This document shows positions 1-6,294 of a stretch of 15,504 nucleotides of DNA, in pieces (the first letter of the stretch is position 1; each line of letters starts with the position of its first letter). The stretch spans positions 1-15,504 of the forward strand of contig JBLHJX010000121.1 of assembly GCA_047619225.1 (NCBI GenBank). The letters are read 5' to 3'. Under the pieces are notes generated by a model. It had not been told where the DNA came from. It ran no database searches and saw only the letters and a program-made list of their open reading frames with translations. Origin of the DNA: JABIFK01 sp047619225. GTDB lineage: Bacteria > Latescibacterota > UBA2968. The position numbers and the translations under genes are program-made.

Positions 1-392
1 TCCATAAAGTCGAACATGGTTGCGATATCATCTCGGTCGGCAATGCCGTTTTCTTTTTTGCGTTCTGCTAAGCGTTCGGCAATATCATCTTTTAAACCGC
101 GTTTGGAGAAAAATGCGTTGGCCATTTTTATATCCAGCTCGGAGAGGCCGCGCCCGTTTTCAAGACACCATGTGAGGACTTCGGCATCGGTTTTGTCGTC
201 TTTAACTTGTTGAACCACATCGTCGTAGTTCACGCGTAAAAACTCACACATGGTACCGTCAAAACCTTTGCCGAGGGGGCGATGATAATCTTCGGGTAAT
301 TCACCGTTGAGGTTGAGGCGAATTTTATCCACCATACGCGGAAAGTAATACAATCCACCTTCTTGGTCGTAGGGTGTTCGGGGATAGGCCAT
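1..392 (-). CDS. DUF5069 family protein, copy A (C-terminus cut by window edge)
   Basis: 130 residues are visible, open to the left edge; the paralog next to it has 138, so only about 8 C-terminal residues should be missing. The start (ATG at 390-392) follows AAGGAG with a 5-6 nt spacer. The protein begins MAYPRTPYDQEGGLYYFPR and has the DUF5069 layout: an N-terminal Y-P-R-S/T-P-Y-D motif, then D-K-I-R-L, L-P-E-D-Y-H, G-K-G-F-D and a W-C-x-E-N-G block. The family has no established biochemical function that I know of. It is a small, charged, soluble protein with no signal peptide or membrane segment. It lies 71 nt downstream of copy B and is probably co-transcribed with it. Family assignment is confident; function is unknown. 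Confidence 0.88.
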   Translation of the reverse strand, partial: MAYPRTPYDQEGGLYYFPRMVDKIRLNLNGELPEDYHRPLGKGFDGTMCEFLRVNYDDVVQQVKDDKTDAEVLTWCLENGRGLSELDIKMANAFFSKRGLKDDIAERLAERKKENGIADRDDIATMFDFM

Positions 393-463
393 TGGGACTC
401 CTTAATAAAATATTGTAAAGGAATAATGTTGAAACGTTCTAACGTTCTATCATGCCATACTTT

Positions 464-880
464 TTAGCTCAAACGGTCTTCATCTAACTGAATGAGGTCA
501 AAAAAGGTTTGAACGTCGTCGCGGCCTGAAATGTTGTTATTGGTTTTGATTTCTGTAATGTAGTCGCTGGCATTGTCCCGCCAACCGCGTTTGGACATGA
601 AGTCGTTGAACATCATGATATCACCTTCATTGGCATGATAGCCATTTTCAAAACACCAAGCGAGAACCTCTGCGTCGCTTTTACCATCTTTGACTTGTTG
701 AATGATATCGGCATGGTTGATTTTGAGGAATGCGCAACAACGGTCATCAAACCCATTGCCAAATTGTTCATGATAATCTTCGGGTAAATCGCCTTTGAGG
801 TGGAGCCGAATTTTGTCAATCATTCGAGGAAAGTAATACAAACCGCCTTCTTGGTCATATGGACTGCGTGGGTAAGCCAT
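464..880 (-). CDS. DUF5069 family protein, copy B
   Basis: 138 residues starting MAYPRSPYDQEGGLYYFPR, a clear tandem paralog of copy A. An ATG two codons upstream (884-886) is possible but directly abuts the AAGGAG ribosome site. The ATG at 878-880 has a 6 nt spacer and matches the start of copy A, so I chose it. The visible blocks are D-K-I-R-L-H, L-P-E-D-Y-H-E-Q-F-G, a C-C-A-F-L segment and W-C-F-E-N-G. The C-terminus (GRDDVQTFFDLIQLDEDRLS) is acidic. The stop codon of the upstream 637-aa gene (TAA, 893-895) runs into the AAGGAG of this gene, so the two are probably translationally coupled. No function is known for the family, and I infer none beyond a soluble cytoplasmic role. Confidence 0.9.
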   Translation of the reverse strand: MAYPRSPYDQEGGLYYFPRMIDKIRLHLKGDLPEDYHEQFGNGFDDRCCAFLKINHADIIQQVKDGKSDAEVLAWCFENGYHANEGDIMMFNDFMSKRGWRDNASDYITEIKTNNNISGRDDVQTFFDLIQLDEDRLS

Positions 881-892
881 TGTCATCTCCTT

Positions 893-2806
893 TTAGAATG
901 TCAGTTGCATTTGTTGGTCTTGGAATTGGATGTTGTAAATGCCTGTGTTGTATTCTGTGTGGCAGTAGGGATTGTCGAAGCGCGGATAGTTGCGCAGCGA
1001 CACTTCTTGTCCTTTGCAGGTTAGAGGATCTTCCCAGTCGAAGTGGATTTCACCGAGGTTGGGGGCGTGATAGGTTACGGACAGACCATCGTATGTGATG
1101 ATTGAGGACGTGATTTTGTCACACCAGGTGTTAAAGTCGCCGTCTATGGCTTGACGACCCAATTGGCAAATGTAAATATTTTGACGACCGTGGGCAATGA
1201 GGCCTTCGGTTTCAAAAACGCCATCGGATGTCCATTGGGTGGGGTGTTGCGATTTGAGGGCGATATAACCGTCGTCTTTTTGTGCGCATATCCAGCCGTT
1301 TTGTTCGATAACAGTGTCGAACTTTTGTCGGGGGAAGGCGGCAACTGTATAGGGCAAGAGAATTTCTTCGGAAGGTGCAGGTGAGGGGGACGCATTGCCC
1401 TGGGATTCGGGGGGAAACTCGGTGGGGGGACCTAAAGGTGCTTGATCGGGAATGTTATAGATGGCGATGGCGCAGTTTTTGATTTGTGCGGCACGGGGGA
1501 GTCGGCCTTGCCAATATTTGAGGCTTTTGTTGTCTTCAGATCCGCGATGGAGTGTGAAGACGGCTGTGTTGTTGTTGAGGGTGGCTTGCCAGATGTGTTG
1601 CTGAAAACCGAGCTTGCCTTTGCGAAAATCTTGGGCACATGTGAGTTGGTAGTCGGGTGTGCGATAGGTGATTTTGTTGACTTCGGAAAGGGTGCGTCTG
1701 TCCATATCGCCATCGTGTGCGATGTTGGCTTTATCGAGTGCGTCATATGTTTTGAGTACGGCATGGACATAGGGACGAATGATGAGATCGAAACAACCCG
1801 ATTGGAATTGGTCGGCCAGTTTGAGGGTTTGCTCGGCAGTGGTGCGGTTGGCAAACATGCCGGCAGCCCACATGGGCATGGCTGTTTCGGGATCGCTGGG
1901 ATCAATGCCCAATGTTTTGGCATTTTCGAGGTTGAAGCTGTGGCGTTCGAGGTTGGTGATTTCTTCGGGTGTGTGGTTGGCGATTTGTTGGACGAGTTCT
2001 GGTACATGATACCGATAGCTCGTGGCCAAGCTGACGGCGGTCATGCTGTTTGCGCTTATGAATGTACCTTTGTCGAAAGCGATTTTTTGTGTGGTGGTGA
2101 GTGCATCGCCTTCTTCTTTGAGGACGTGACGTGGATAGGTGCGGCCGTGTGAGGTAGCGAAAACGCCGTTAAAAGAATCGACGGCGATGTCGAAGAACAT
2201 CACGTCGAGTAATTTGCTGGCAGCGCTTGAAATAGCGGGATCGGCGGCGAAGTCGGCGAGGTTGATGAGGGGAGCCATGTGTTCGTCATAGTAGCAGTTG
2301 GAGTCCCACTCTGAAAAACCGATGCGGGCGCGCAGGTTGATCCAGTTGAGGATTTTGGTGCGCGCTTTTGTCATGTGTTGTGCGCCAGTGAGATTGGCGT
2401 TTGGGAATGTTTGGGTTGGAAAGAGTTGCCCGGCGAGGTATTCGGCGGTGTTGAAGAGGATTTGGTGGTTTTCTGTCCAGTAGAACATCAGGTCATGGCC
2501 GGGTTCATCGACCCAATATTTGAAGTTGAGAACGGTGGTGTGGATTTCTTCGAGGAGCTTGGGTGAGAGGAGTGAATGTTGTGGGTACTGGTAACAGAGG
2601 CGCATGAGACCTACAAATGAAAAGTCGGCGCAATCGTTTCGGTTGTTGACGTGTTCGAGTGCGGCTCGGATGCAGTCTTCATCTATGGGGCCTTGGTTTA
2701 GTTCGAGACGGCAGAGTTGGGATAGGAACCCTGTGCGACCACCGCCTGATGCGGATTGGGCTGAATATTCGAGGAAGGCGCGTTTGCGTTGTTCGTAGGG
2801 GCTCAT
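893..2806 (-). CDS. 637-aa protein, probable alpha/alpha-toroid polysaccharide-lyase-like enzyme
   Basis: I do not recognise this as a named family. The N-terminal ~400 residues are helix-rich and carry conserved-looking polar clusters: F-Y-W-T-E-N-H-Q (108-115), S-E-W-D-S-N-C-Y-Y-D-E-H (165-176) and S-H-G-R-T-Y (219-224). An Asn-His pair followed by Tyr and Arg/His resembles the catalytic set of toroid lyases such as alginate lyase PL5 or PL8 enzymes; that is inference. After a Pro/Ser-rich linker (about 470-495) the C-terminal part looks beta-rich, as in toroid-plus-sandwich lyases. There is no obvious signal peptide, so a secreted role is not supported. I chose the ATG at 2804-2806 (MSPYEQRKRAFLEY); the longer reading frame starts inside the 2854-2908 hairpin. 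It is coupled to DUF5069 copy B downstream, so the DUF5069 proteins may serve the same process. Confidence 0.7.
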   Translation of the reverse strand: MSPYEQRKRAFLEYSAQSASGGGRTGFLSQLCRLELNQGPIDEDCIRAALEHVNNRNDCADFSFVGLMRLCYQYPQHSLLSPKLLEEIHTTVLNFKYWVDEPGHDLMFYWTENHQILFNTAEYLAGQLFPTQTFPNANLTGAQHMTKARTKILNWINLRARIGFSEWDSNCYYDEHMAPLINLADFAADPAISSAASKLLDVMFFDIAVDSFNGVFATSHGRTYPRHVLKEEGDALTTTQKIAFDKGTFISANSMTAVSLATSYRYHVPELVQQIANHTPEEITNLERHSFNLENAKTLGIDPSDPETAMPMWAAGMFANRTTAEQTLKLADQFQSGCFDLIIRPYVHAVLKTYDALDKANIAHDGDMDRRTLSEVNKITYRTPDYQLTCAQDFRKGKLGFQQHIWQATLNNNTAVFTLHRGSEDNKSLKYWQGRLPRAAQIKNCAIAIYNIPDQAPLGPPTEFPPESQGNASPSPAPSEEILLPYTVAAFPRQKFDTVIEQNGWICAQKDDGYIALKSQHPTQWTSDGVFETEGLIAHGRQNIYICQLGRQAIDGDFNTWCDKITSSIITYDGLSVTYHAPNLGEIHFDWEDPLTCKGQEVSLRNYPRFDNPYCHTEYNTGIYNIQFQDQQMQLTF

Positions 2807-2853
2807 GTATTTCTTTCTGAAGTTGTGAGTGTGATATAAGAGGGAAAGAGATG

Positions 2854-2908
2854 ATACCAAAAGAACACGCCCTGGGAAAGTGATTCCGAGGGCGTGTTCT
2901 TTTGGTAT
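2854..2908 (-). terminator. Long perfect inverted repeat, likely terminator after the ankyrin-VOC operon
   Basis: Arms of 19 nt match perfectly: 2854-2872 and 2890-2908, beginning ATACCAAAAG on the left and ending CTTTTGGTAT on the right. The stem can continue inward past one G-G mismatch (T2873-A2889, then 2875-2878 with 2884-2887). Each arm holds an A-run outside a GC-rich core, so either strand ends in a U-rich tract after the hairpin. It lies 57 nt after the stop of the VOC gene (2966) and before the 637-aa gene, so termination on the minus strand is the natural reading. It also shows that the upstream in-frame ATG of the 637-aa gene (2858-2860) is not the real start. Confidence 0.7.
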
Positions 2909-2965
2909 ATGTTACGGATGTTCAAGAAAGCGATTTATTGTTTCAGGTCATCTGAGTTTATACCT

Positions 2966-3328
2966 TTATCCTTTTTGTCTGACACGATTGGAAATTTGAA
3001 ATTTGTTGCCTTCGGGGTCTTTGCCGTCACACAGGTGCAAGCTACCTTTGGGATTGAAGGTGCCCATTTTGGCACCTCGGCGAATGAGTTCTTCGCGGGT
3101 TGCGGCTACGTCGTCTGTAAAGAAGACAATTTTGTTACGTGTTGCAGGTTTGCCGGGTGATCCTTTGTGAAGGGCGATCGTGCATGCGCCGGCGTCAAAT
3201 TCGAGAAAACCGGATGGATCAGATTCTGCGGTGTCAATGGGAGACAAGCCTATGACATCGCGGTAGAAGGCGGTCATGGTTTTCATTTGATTGGTAAAGT
3301 AGATGATGCGATTGACGGCGAGTTTCAT
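2966..3328 (-). CDS. VOC (glyoxalase/bleomycin-resistance fold) protein
   Basis: 120 residues, the normal length for a single-domain two-module VOC protein. It starts MKLAVNRIIYFTNQMKTMTA, then F-Y-R-D-V-I-G-L, F-L-E-F-D, and ends with the typical D-P-E-G-N-K-F-Q-I block (104-112). In metal-dependent VOC enzymes the position after N-x-F is usually Glu; here it is Gln111, and the first metal position has Asn6 instead of His. It may therefore be a binding protein or a metal-free member. The start has AAGGGA upstream. It lies 14 nt after the stop of the ankyrin gene, so the two form an operon. The substrate cannot be told from sequence. Confidence 0.9.
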   Translation of the reverse strand: MKLAVNRIIYFTNQMKTMTAFYRDVIGLSPIDTAESDPSGFLEFDAGACTIALHKGSPGKPATRNKIVFFTDDVAATREELIRRGAKMGTFNPKGSLHLCDGKDPEGNKFQISNRVRQKG

Positions 3329-3342
3329 GGTTTTCCCTTGGT

Positions 3343-5031
3343 TTATAGGTAGCGTTTGATGAGGTCAGCGATATCGGAATGGCCTTTTTTCTCTGCCCAA
3401 GCGAGGGGTGTGGCCCATTCGTCACCTGCCAATGTGGGATCGGCACCGCGTTCGAGATAGAGGCGGGCGAGTTCGAGTTTGCCCCAGCGAACAGCCCAAC
3501 CGAGGGGTGAGGACTGTAAGAGTTCATCAACGACGTTGAGATCCGCGCCGTGATCACAGAGGATTTCGGCAAAGGTGACGCGTTCTTTTTCGGTCATGAT
3601 GGGTTCGCCCCAGACCACACCGCAGGCGGCAAGGTCATGGGCAATGCGATAACCAAAGCGACCTACGAGGTTTGGACTGACACCGTGGTCGAGAATCATG
3701 CGAAATATTTCGGGATAAACTGAGCGGTCAAAGTCGCGGAATTTGCGGTGGGGACTTACACGCCACAAACTCAGAGGTTGTTCGAGTAGGCTGAACCAGC
3801 GACTGTCATCGGGTTTCCAGTCGAGTTTTCGCAAGCACATGCCTACGATATTGGGATCGCCACCACAACCGGCGGCCCAGAGCAGTTTTTCGGCCAATGA
3901 GGGATCATTTTGGAGTGCGACGGCAGCGGCGGATGTTTCGGCATTGAGGCCTGCGGTGGTATGATCGAGTGTTGCGCCATACCGAAAGAGCAGACCTTTC
4001 ATTTTTTCATCTTGGTTGTTATAGGCTGCTGCTATCGGGTTGCCGCTGGCATACATGCTGGCGTTGGGGTCGGCACCGCGTTCGAGTAACAGTTCGGCGA
4101 TGTCGTATTGTGAATTTCCTGCGGCATGACCGAGAGGTTGCCCCCAGCTATAGGGTTTGGATTCATAATGGTGGAGTTGGTGGCGGTCGTCTGGATGAAG
4201 GCCGAGGTCTAACAGTAGGCGTAGCATGTCGATATTGTCGTTGGATACAGCGATTTGAAGCAGGCCATCGCGTTCACTGTTATTGGATTGAAAACGCTCG
4301 GGATGGTCTTGGGCGTACTGTTTGACGAATGCTTGTTCGTTTAACGCAATTGCAGATTCCAGTGAGAGTTTACATCCGGCGTGAAGCAGCATGCCTGCGC
4401 AAATGAGACAGCCTTCGTTGAGAGGCCTGTTGCGACCGCGAACATTGTGTACCGCACCATCGAGAGGGGATTGGCCTTCGGGTGTGAGGTGATTTATGTC
4501 GGCACCGCGTTTGAGGAGTTCTTGCACAAGTTGGTATCGCCCTTTGGATGCCGCAGCATAGATGACACTGCCTCCATCTCTATGACAGGCATCGAGGAGG
4601 TCGGGATTTTGATCGAGAATCTTTAAGGCTTCTTCATCTTGGCCTTTTTGAACCGTTTCAAAGAGGGCGTCGTTTTCTTCGCTGATGGTGATGTTTTTAC
4701 AGGCGGCGAGTTTGCGTTTTTCGTCTTCTTCGTGGATGATGTTGACGATGTCGTCATATCCGCGTTCTTGTGCAATGGTGAAGGCGTCTGTGGCATCGCG
4801 GTGGGGGTAGATGCCTGATGTGTGGAGCGCGCCAACTTCCATGAGTACACGCACCGCATCGGTGTGTTGGTTCATGACGGCGTAGTGAATGGCGCGGTGT
4901 TCGTTGTTTTCGGCCATGTGCACATTTACCAGGTCGGGTTGTGTGGCGAGGATTTCTTGGATTTTGTGGACGTTGCCGTCTGTGGCGGCTTTACACAGGT
5001 CGACGACTTTATAGGCGCTATTTGCGGGCAT
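3343..5031 (-). CDS. Ankyrin-repeat protein
   Basis: 562 residues made almost entirely of ankyrin repeats. The consensus pieces recur through the length: A-I-H-Y-A-V (about 47-52), V-I-Y-A-A-A-S-K-G-R (about 154-163), L-L-K-R-G-A-D-I-N, L-L-L-D-L-G, L-L-L-E-R-G-A-D-P-N, I-L-D-H-G-V-S-P-N, I-L-C-D-H-G-A-D-L-N and Y-L-E-R-G-A-D-P. I count roughly ten to twelve repeats, some degenerate. There is no signal peptide, membrane segment or catalytic domain, so it is probably a cytoplasmic protein-binding scaffold with unknown partner. The ATG at 5029-5031 is preceded by AAGGA at about 8 nt. The only close neighbour in the transcript is the VOC gene 14 nt downstream. The element at 5090-5340 lies just upstream and may influence its promoter. 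Confidence 0.93.
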   Translation of the reverse strand: MPANSAYKVVDLCKAATDGNVHKIQEILATQPDLVNVHMAENNEHRAIHYAVMNQHTDAVRVLMEVGALHTSGIYPHRDATDAFTIAQERGYDDIVNIIHEEDEKRKLAACKNITISEENDALFETVQKGQDEEALKILDQNPDLLDACHRDGGSVIYAAASKGRYQLVQELLKRGADINHLTPEGQSPLDGAVHNVRGRNRPLNEGCLICAGMLLHAGCKLSLESAIALNEQAFVKQYAQDHPERFQSNNSERDGLLQIAVSNDNIDMLRLLLDLGLHPDDRHQLHHYESKPYSWGQPLGHAAGNSQYDIAELLLERGADPNASMYASGNPIAAAYNNQDEKMKGLLFRYGATLDHTTAGLNAETSAAAVALQNDPSLAEKLLWAAGCGGDPNIVGMCLRKLDWKPDDSRWFSLLEQPLSLWRVSPHRKFRDFDRSVYPEIFRMILDHGVSPNLVGRFGYRIAHDLAACGVVWGEPIMTEKERVTFAEILCDHGADLNVVDELLQSSPLGWAVRWGKLELARLYLERGADPTLAGDEWATPLAWAEKKGHSDIADLIKRYL

Positions 5032-5089
5032 TTAAACATTCCTTGTTAGGGTGACTTGGGAGAGTCATTTGTTTATTTAATGTGGTGTA

Positions 5090-5340
5090 TTTTTTGCCTA
5101 CGGCGTCCTACTTTTCTTGTAACACCACAAGAAAAGTAGGCAAAAGAAGGGTGCCCCTGCGGGGGGCTTTAAATGTGTTCAGTGTTTTTATGGGCGGAAG
5201 CCACCCTTACCAGCCCGCGTGCTTCCCACCCTTCCGCGTATTCCATACGCCCCTTCCGCACACACCCTTCACCACCGCACCAACCACGCAACGGCCCACA
5301 CCACCGAGGGTGGGATTGAAGTTTTGAGGTGGAAATGTAA
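5090..5340. repeat. Palindromic, C-rich intergenic element (REP/interspersed-repeat-like)
   Basis: This 250-nt stretch codes for nothing I can support. It starts with a perfect 14-bp inverted repeat (5107-5120 and 5127-5140) around a 6-nt loop, AACACC. A partial direct echo TTTTGCCTAC lies just to the left, and AGTAGGCAAAAGAAGGGTG continues on the right. A second small GC hairpin (CCCC-TGC-GGGG, about 5154-5164) follows, and then a very C-rich tract on the + strand (5221-5280: 32 C against 6 G). The palindrome plus AGTAGGCAAAAG tail resembles dispersed intergenic repeats I have seen in many bacterial genomes; I cannot confirm copies elsewhere. Its right end overlaps the truncated SnoaL-like gene. 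Boundaries are approximate. Confidence 0.6.
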
Positions 5341-5469
5341 ATCACTTGGGATGCCTATGTCGTGATCGATGTAGTTGGGTGCGAGAAGCGCGTCACAAAC
5401 CGATAGGTCTTTTTTGTTGAGCAAACGGTCGAAGTATTCGCGGACGATGGCTTTGGGATCTCTTTTCAT
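5269..5469 (-). pseudogene. Truncated SnoaL-like / ester-cyclase-like gene
   Basis: 66 residues. The first ~44 (MKRDPKAIVREYFDRLLNKK, then L-S-V-C-D-A-L-L-A-P-N-Y-I-D-H-D) look like the N-terminus of SnoaL-like/NTF2-fold proteins, which are normally about 120-150 residues: first helix with E-Y-F-D, then the L-L-A-P-N-Y-I-D-H-D strand. After residue ~44 the reading frame enters the C-rich element and ends in unrelated Trp/Val-rich sequence, so most of the fold is missing. The ribosome site before the ATG is weak. I infer a gene cut off by insertion of, or recombination with, the adjacent element. A functional short peptide is unlikely. Confidence 0.65.
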
Positions 5470-5541
5470 GTGCTTTGTTGGCTTTCAATATACGATGTAA
5501 ATTTATAGATAGAAACTATGTGTCTAAGCGCCCATTTCTTT

Positions 5542-5940
5542 TTATGCTTCGTGATGCTGTCCAAAAGCAATGACATATCCATCGGGGTCTTTGATGGCAA
5601 ATTCTTTCATGTCGTATTCGTGTTGGATGCAGATGTCGTAGTCAAAGGCTGCGCCATTTTTTTGATATTCGGCAAAGAGTGCGTCGGCGTCTTTGATCCA
5701 GATATAAGCGTCCCAATATGTATCTTTGTGGGCGTTGGGTGAAACCTCTTCTGGTTTCTTTGCTTGCTTGAGCATGAAGATGGTTCCGTCTCGGCTTGGC
5801 ATTGCAAAGTCAGGTGGGTTGCCCCAAAGTTGAGGGCGATTAAAGCCTAAGCAGTTGCAGTAATAGGCTACAGATTTGTAGAGGTCTGTGACTAAGAAAA
5901 AGGGTGCACTCCCCAAAAACTGTTTTGTATTATCTGACAT
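5542..5940 (-). CDS. VOC (glyoxalase-fold) protein
   Basis: 132 residues from the ATG at 5938-5940, which has GGAG seven nt upstream and matches the family length. A longer frame exists but its extra N-terminus overlaps the neighbouring half-VOC ORF in another frame and has no homology. The protein starts MSDNTKQFLGSAPFFLVTDL and continues with A-Y-Y-C-N-C-L-G-F, D-G-T-I-F-M-L, D-A-Y-I-W-I-K-D-A-D-A-L and the closing K-D-P-D-G-Y-V-I-A-F-G-Q block. It resembles the bleomycin-resistance / glyoxalase superfamily. The substrate is unknown. It lies 16 nt after a short half-VOC ORF, so both are probably on one leftward transcript. Confidence 0.88.
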   Translation of the reverse strand: MSDNTKQFLGSAPFFLVTDLYKSVAYYCNCLGFNRPQLWGNPPDFAMPSRDGTIFMLKQAKKPEEVSPNAHKDTYWDAYIWIKDADALFAEYQKNGAAFDYDICIQHEYDMKEFAIKDPDGYVIAFGQHHEA

Positions 5941-5956
5941 TTTTGCTCCGTAAGAT

Positions 5957-6121
5957 TTATGGTTGTTGGCGAAGCTCGAATCCGTTGCCTTCGGAATCTT
6001 GACAGGTGGCGACTCTGACGGGCACACCACCACTTGGTTCGCGCAATTCGGTTGCTCTATTTGCCAACGCTGTTTCGTCGCCTGCTTGGATGAGTTCTGC
6101 GATGGTGCTTTTTATGGTCAT
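5957..6121 (-). CDS. 54-aa ORF with the C-terminal half of a VOC domain (probable gene remnant)
   Basis: A short reading frame translated by hand: MTIKSTIAELIQAGDETALA at the start and V-R-V-A-T-C-Q-D-S-E-G-N-G-F-E-L-R-Q at the end. The end is the classic last strand of a VOC module (D-x-E-G-N-x-F-E-L), including the metal-ligand Glu, and the helix I-A-E-L-I-Q-A-G fits the helix before it. A full VOC domain needs about 110-130 residues, so only the last half is here. Yet the ATG (6119-6121) has a good AAAAGGA ribosome site, so it may still be translated. It is either a 5'-truncated gene that gained a start or a half-domain protein that pairs with the complete VOC protein 16 nt downstream. I favour a remnant. 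Confidence 0.55.
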   Translation of the reverse strand: MTIKSTIAELIQAGDETALANRATELREPSGGVPVRVATCQDSEGNGFELRQQP

Positions 6122-6199
6122 CTATGTTTTCCTTTTGATCTTCCTCACTCTGCTATGTTGAGGCTGCGAATTTGGTATTATGATTACATAAACATAGAT

Positions 6200-6268
6200 T
6201 TATATAATGGTTTTATAGAGTGCGCCGTTCAGTTCTTTATCTGTGTCGAGGTATTTTGGAATTTGCAT
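6200..6268 (-). CDS. 22-aa mini-ORF with strong ribosome site, unknown
   Basis: This ORF reads MQIPKYLDTDKELNGALYKT followed by I-I and TAA. A GGGGAGGA ribosome site with a 6 nt spacer precedes the ATG (6266-6268), better than most genes here. It sits 26 nt downstream of the uvrA stop on the same strand. I recognise no family. It could be a real small protein, a leader peptide, or the first codons of a gene whose remainder has been lost; the AT-rich 6122-6200 stretch after it holds nothing else I can name. Low confidence. Confidence 0.3.
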   Translation of the reverse strand: MQIPKYLDTDKELNGALYKTII

Positions 6269-6294
6269 AGCGTTCCTCCCCGGGTACTGGAAAT

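Noticed and set aside
1442..2152. 236-codon plus-strand frame opposite the 637-aa gene, and a 191-codon frame (1432-2007) on the same strand as that gene
   Set aside because: Shadow frames of a well-supported gene; low-complexity residues, no ribosome site. The strand base bias makes stop-poor off-frames common here.
5082..5327. 81-codon plus-strand frame through the palindromic element
   Set aside because: Pro/Thr/Phe-rich translation of repeat sequence, with no ribosome site or homology; typical spurious gene call.
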